From Candidatus Barnesiella excrementavium (GTDB lineage Bacteria > Bacteroidota > Bacteroidia > Bacteroidales > Barnesiellaceae): a DNA stretch of 64,000 bases. The number at the start of each line of letters is the position of its first letter. The stretch's first letter is position 1. The notes beneath the pieces were generated by a model that had not been told where the DNA came from, searched no databases, and was given only the letters and a program-made list of their open reading frames with translations. The translations under genes were made by a program, and so were the position numbers. The DNA lies in contig DXDM01000005.1 of NCBI GenBank assembly GCA_019115485.1, positions 59,910 through 123,909 on the forward strand, given 5' to 3'. Positions 61,440 to 64,000 of the stretch are shown here, one piece after another.

Positions 61440-64000
61440 ATGGGCAAGAAATTCACCGAATACTCTCATTTTGACCTCTCTGAAATCAATAAGGAGGTTC
61501 TGAGTCAATGGGATAAACAAGACCTGTTTCACCAGAGTTTGGAAACCCGCGAAGGTTGTCCTTCGTTTGTATTCTACGAGGGTCCCCCCTCGGCCAACGG
61601 CATGCCGGGCATTCACCACGTGATGGCTCGCTCCATCAAGGACCTCTTCTGCCGTTACAAGACCATGAAGGGTTTTCATGTAAAGCGCAAGGCCGGGTGG
61701 GATACCCACGGTCTACCCGTTGAGTTGGGCGTAGAAAAGGCTTTGGGTATTACCAAGGAAGATATAGGCAAAACCATTTCGGTGGCCGACTACAACGCTA
61801 CTTGTCGTAAAGATGTGATGAAGTTTACCCGCGAGTGGGAAGACCTCACGCACCGCATGGGTTACTGGGTAGACATGAAGAATCCCTACATTACCTACGA
61901 CAACCGGTATATCGAGACGCTGTGGTGGCTGCTCAAACAACTCTACAACAAGAACTATCTGTATAAGGGCTATACGATTCAACCCTATTCGCCCGCGGCC
62001 GGTACCGGTCTGAGTTCGCACGAGCTCAATCAGCCCGGTTGCTACCGCGACGTGAAGGATACCACCTGTATCGCCCAATTCAAGATACGCAACCCTCGTC
62101 CCGAGATGGCGGCTTTCGGTGAGCCCTATTTCCTGGCCTGGACCACGACGCCGTGGACTTTGCCCTCCAATACGGCGCTGTGTGTAGGTCCCAATATCGA
62201 CTACAACCTCGTGCAGACCTACAACCCCTATACGGGAGCTCCCATCAGCGTGATTGCGGCCAAAGTGCTTCTGCCCACGCTCTTCAACGCCAAGGCTGCC
62301 GATTTGGCCCTCGATGCCTACAAGCCCGGCGACAAGCTCATTCCCTGGAAAGTCGTAGCCGAATACAAGGGTAGCGACCTGGCCGGTATGGAGTATGAGC
62401 AACTGTTGCCGTGGGTAAACCCCGGCGAGGGTGCCTTCCGGGTTATCACCGGCGACTTTGTTACCACCGAGGACGGTACGGGTATCGTTCACATTGCCCC
62501 CACCTTCGGTGCCGACGACGACCGGGTGGCCAAGGCCAGCGGCGTGCCGCCCCTCATGATGCTCGACAAGGACGGCAACCGTCGCCCCATGGTCGACATG
62601 ACCGGTAAGTTCTATCTGCTGGAAGATCTCGACCCCGAGTTTGTGAAGAACAACGTCAACGTTGAGGCCTATCGCGAATATGCCGGACGCTATGTGAAAA
62701 ACGCATACGACGACTCGCTTACCGACAATGATGCCACACTCGATATCGACATCTGCGTGATGTTGAAGCAGACCAACAAGGTCTTCAAAATCGAGAAGCA
62801 TGTGCACAGCTATCCACACTGCTGGCGCACCGACAAACCGGTGCTCTACTATCCCCTCGACAGCTGGTTTATCCGCACCACGGCTTGCCGCGACCGCATG
62901 ATTGAGCTCAATAACACCATCAACTGGAAACCGCAGTCGACCGGTTCGGGCCGTTTCGGCAAATGGCTTGAAAACCTGCAAGACTGGAACCTCTCGCGCA
63001 GCCGCTACTGGGGTACGCCGCTGCCCATCTGGCGCACCGAGGACGGCAGCGAAGAGCTCTGTATCGGGTCGGTCGAGGAGTTGTACAACGAAATAGAAAA
63101 ATCGATTGCCGCCGGGCTGATGACCGAGAATCCCTACAAGAAACAGGGATTTGTGCCCGGTGAATATACGGCCGAGAATTACGACAAGATAGATTTGCAC
63201 CGTCCCTATGTCGACGATATCGTGCTCGTTTCGCCCTCGGGCAAACCCATGAAGCGCGAGAGCGACCTGATCGACGTGTGGTTCGACTCGGGTGCCATGC
63301 CCTATGCCCAAATCCACTATCCGTTTGAAAACAAGGAGGCCTTTGACAAACGCGAGGTTTATCCCGCCGATTTCATTGCCGAGGGTGTGGACCAGACCCG
63401 CGGCTGGTTCTTCACGCTGCACGCCATCGCCGCGATGGTATTCGACAGCGTGGCCTACAAGGCCGTAGTCTCCAACGGTCTGGTACTCGACAAGAACGGC
63501 AACAAGATGTCCAAGCGTCTGGGCAACGCCGTCGATCCCTTCGGTACGATTGAGAAATATGGTTCCGACCCGTTACGCTGGTACATGATTACCAACTCGT
63601 CGCCTTGGGACAACCTCAAATTCGACTTCGACGGCATTGAGGAGGTGCGCCGCAAATTCTTCGGTACCCTCTACAATACCTATTCGTTCTTTGCCCTCTA
63701 TGCCAATGTCGACGGGTTTACCTTTGCCGAACCCGAGATTCCCGTAGAGAAACGGCCCGAGATAGACCGCTGGATTATCTCGCTGCTCAACTCTCTGATT
63801 CGGGAGGTAGACGAGCAGTTTGCCGCCTACGAGCCCACGCGTGCCGGCCGGGCCATCGCCGACTTTGTCAACGACAACCTCAGCAACTGGTATGTGCGGT
63901 TGAACCGCAAGCGTTTCTGGGGCGGTTCGATGACCGACGACAAATTGTCGGCCTACCAGACGCTCTACACCTGTCTCGAAACGGTGGCCAAACTCATGGC
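61440..64000 (+). CDS. ileS: Isoleucyl-tRNA synthetase, 3' end missing
   Basis: Charges tRNA-Ile. ATG 61440 (MGKKFTEYS) opens a frame that runs off the window after about 853 codons. Class Ia motifs are present: HIGH-type GIHH at 57-60 in PSANGMPGIHH, the WTTTPWTLPSNTAL editing-domain threonine block, and KMSKR at about 689-693. The sequence type (YKTMKGFHVKRKAGWDTHGLP) is that of the eukaryote-like/Bacteroidota IleS branch. A full protein would be about 1,150 residues, so the anticodon-binding C-terminus lies beyond the window. Long open frames on the opposite strand are shadows. Confidence 0.97.
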   Translation, partial: MGKKFTEYSHFDLSEINKEVLSQWDKQDLFHQSLETREGCPSFVFYEGPPSANGMPGIHHVMARSIKDLFCRYKTMKGFHVKRKAGWDTHGLPVELGVEKALGITKEDIGKTISVADYNATCRKDVMKFTREWEDLTHRMGYWVDMKNPYITYDNRYIETLWWLLKQLYNKNYLYKGYTIQPYSPAAGTGLSSHELNQPGCYRDVKDTTCIAQFKIRNPRPEMAAFGEPYFLAWTTTPWTLPSNTALCVGPNIDYNLVQTYNPYTGAPISVIAAKVLLPTLFNAKAADLALDAYKPGDKLIPWKVVAEYKGSDLAGMEYEQLLPWVNPGEGAFRVITGDFVTTEDGTGIVHIAPTFGADDDRVAKASGVPPLMMLDKDGNRRPMVDMTGKFYLLEDLDPEFVKNNVNVEAYREYAGRYVKNAYDDSLTDNDATLDIDICVMLKQTNKVFKIEKHVHSYPHCWRTDKPVLYYPLDSWFIRTTACRDRMIELNNTINWKPQSTGSGRFGKWLENLQDWNLSRSRYWGTPLPIWRTEDGSEELCIGSVEELYNEIEKSIAAGLMTENPYKKQGFVPGEYTAENYDKIDLHRPYVDDIVLVSPSGKPMKRESDLIDVWFDSGAMPYAQIHYPFENKEAFDKREVYPADFIAEGVDQTRGWFFTLHAIAAMVFDSVAYKAVVSNGLVLDKNGNKMSKRLGNAVDPFGTIEKYGSDPLRWYMITNSSPWDNLKFDFDGIEEVRRKFFGTLYNTYSFFALYANVDGFTFAEPEIPVEKRPEIDRWIISLLNSLIREVDEQFAAYEPTRAGRAIADFVNDNLSNWYVRLNRKRFWGGSMTDDKLSAYQTLYTCLETVAKLM

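Noticed and set aside
61713..63422. Long (569-codon) minus-strand frame
   Set aside because: Antisense to ileS, whose motifs are unmistakable; a product of codon bias. The same applies to long frames opposite susC (13686-15113), the histidine kinase (23640-25175), the sigma-54 regulator (25718-26992) and recQ (45861-46970).

Overview
The window comes from the chromosome of a Bacteroidales bacterium (Bacteroidota). The evidence is SusC/SusD pairs, a NigD-like protein, type IX secretion sorting domains, an UpxY-type antiterminator heading a polysaccharide locus, an HU/SPOR-domain protein, promoters of the TTG-N(18-20)-TAnnTTTG type and the near absence of Shine-Dalgarno sequences. The genus cannot be settled from this sequence. 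A gut commensal related to Barnesiella, Coprobacter or Bacteroides would fit.

Layout. 1-7.1 kb is mostly housekeeping: the end of a NigD-like gene, metF, a DNA polymerase III delta-prime gene, the tmRNA gene, a secreted LamG/T9SS protein, rpsP and an ArsC/Spx-like gene. 7.1-22.8 kb is a polysaccharide utilisation locus (PUL): ECF sigma factor, FecR-type anti-sigma, a DUF4838 lipoprotein, GH20 hexosaminidase, SusC with an N-terminal STN signalling domain, SusD, a small lipoprotein, a double-LamG protein and a LamG-GH18 enzyme. The enzymes point to a beta-linked N-acetylglucosamine-containing glycan such as an N-glycan or chitin fragments.

23.3-27.8 kb is a compact signalling module. It has a hybrid histidine kinase, an overlapping NtrC-type sigma-54 activator, a perfect 15-bp inverted repeat, a textbook -24/-12 promoter and a gene for a small secreted protein made of four EEPAPTDSVPAQEP-type repeats. 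Its output is unrecognised, and it is the best candidate here for something undescribed.

27.9-42.7 kb is a capsule or surface-polysaccharide operon. It has an UpxY-like antiterminator with a structured leader, WbpP/WbpO-type enzymes for UDP-GalNAc and UDP-GalNAc uronate, five glycosyltransferases, a flippase, an EpsG/Wzy-like polymerase, FnlA/B/C for UDP-N-acetyl-L-fucosamine and a WbuC cupin protein. The central glycosyltransferase block is visibly AT-rich compared with the flanks. No initiating sugar-phosphate transferase or chain-length/export protein is present.

42.9-64 kb returns to core genes: a GDSL esterase, tRNA-Lys, lrgAB, recQ, recJ, a GNAT acetyltransferase, an MscS channel, a clostripain-family lipoprotein, a TPR protein, an HU/SPOR protein with an almost leaderless promoter, a SpoU methyltransferase, radA, a FAD dehydrogenase, an MBL hydrolase, a VOC protein, cstA, a PHP phosphatase and the first 2.56 kb of ileS. 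No CRISPR array, insertion sequence, integrase or rRNA was seen.
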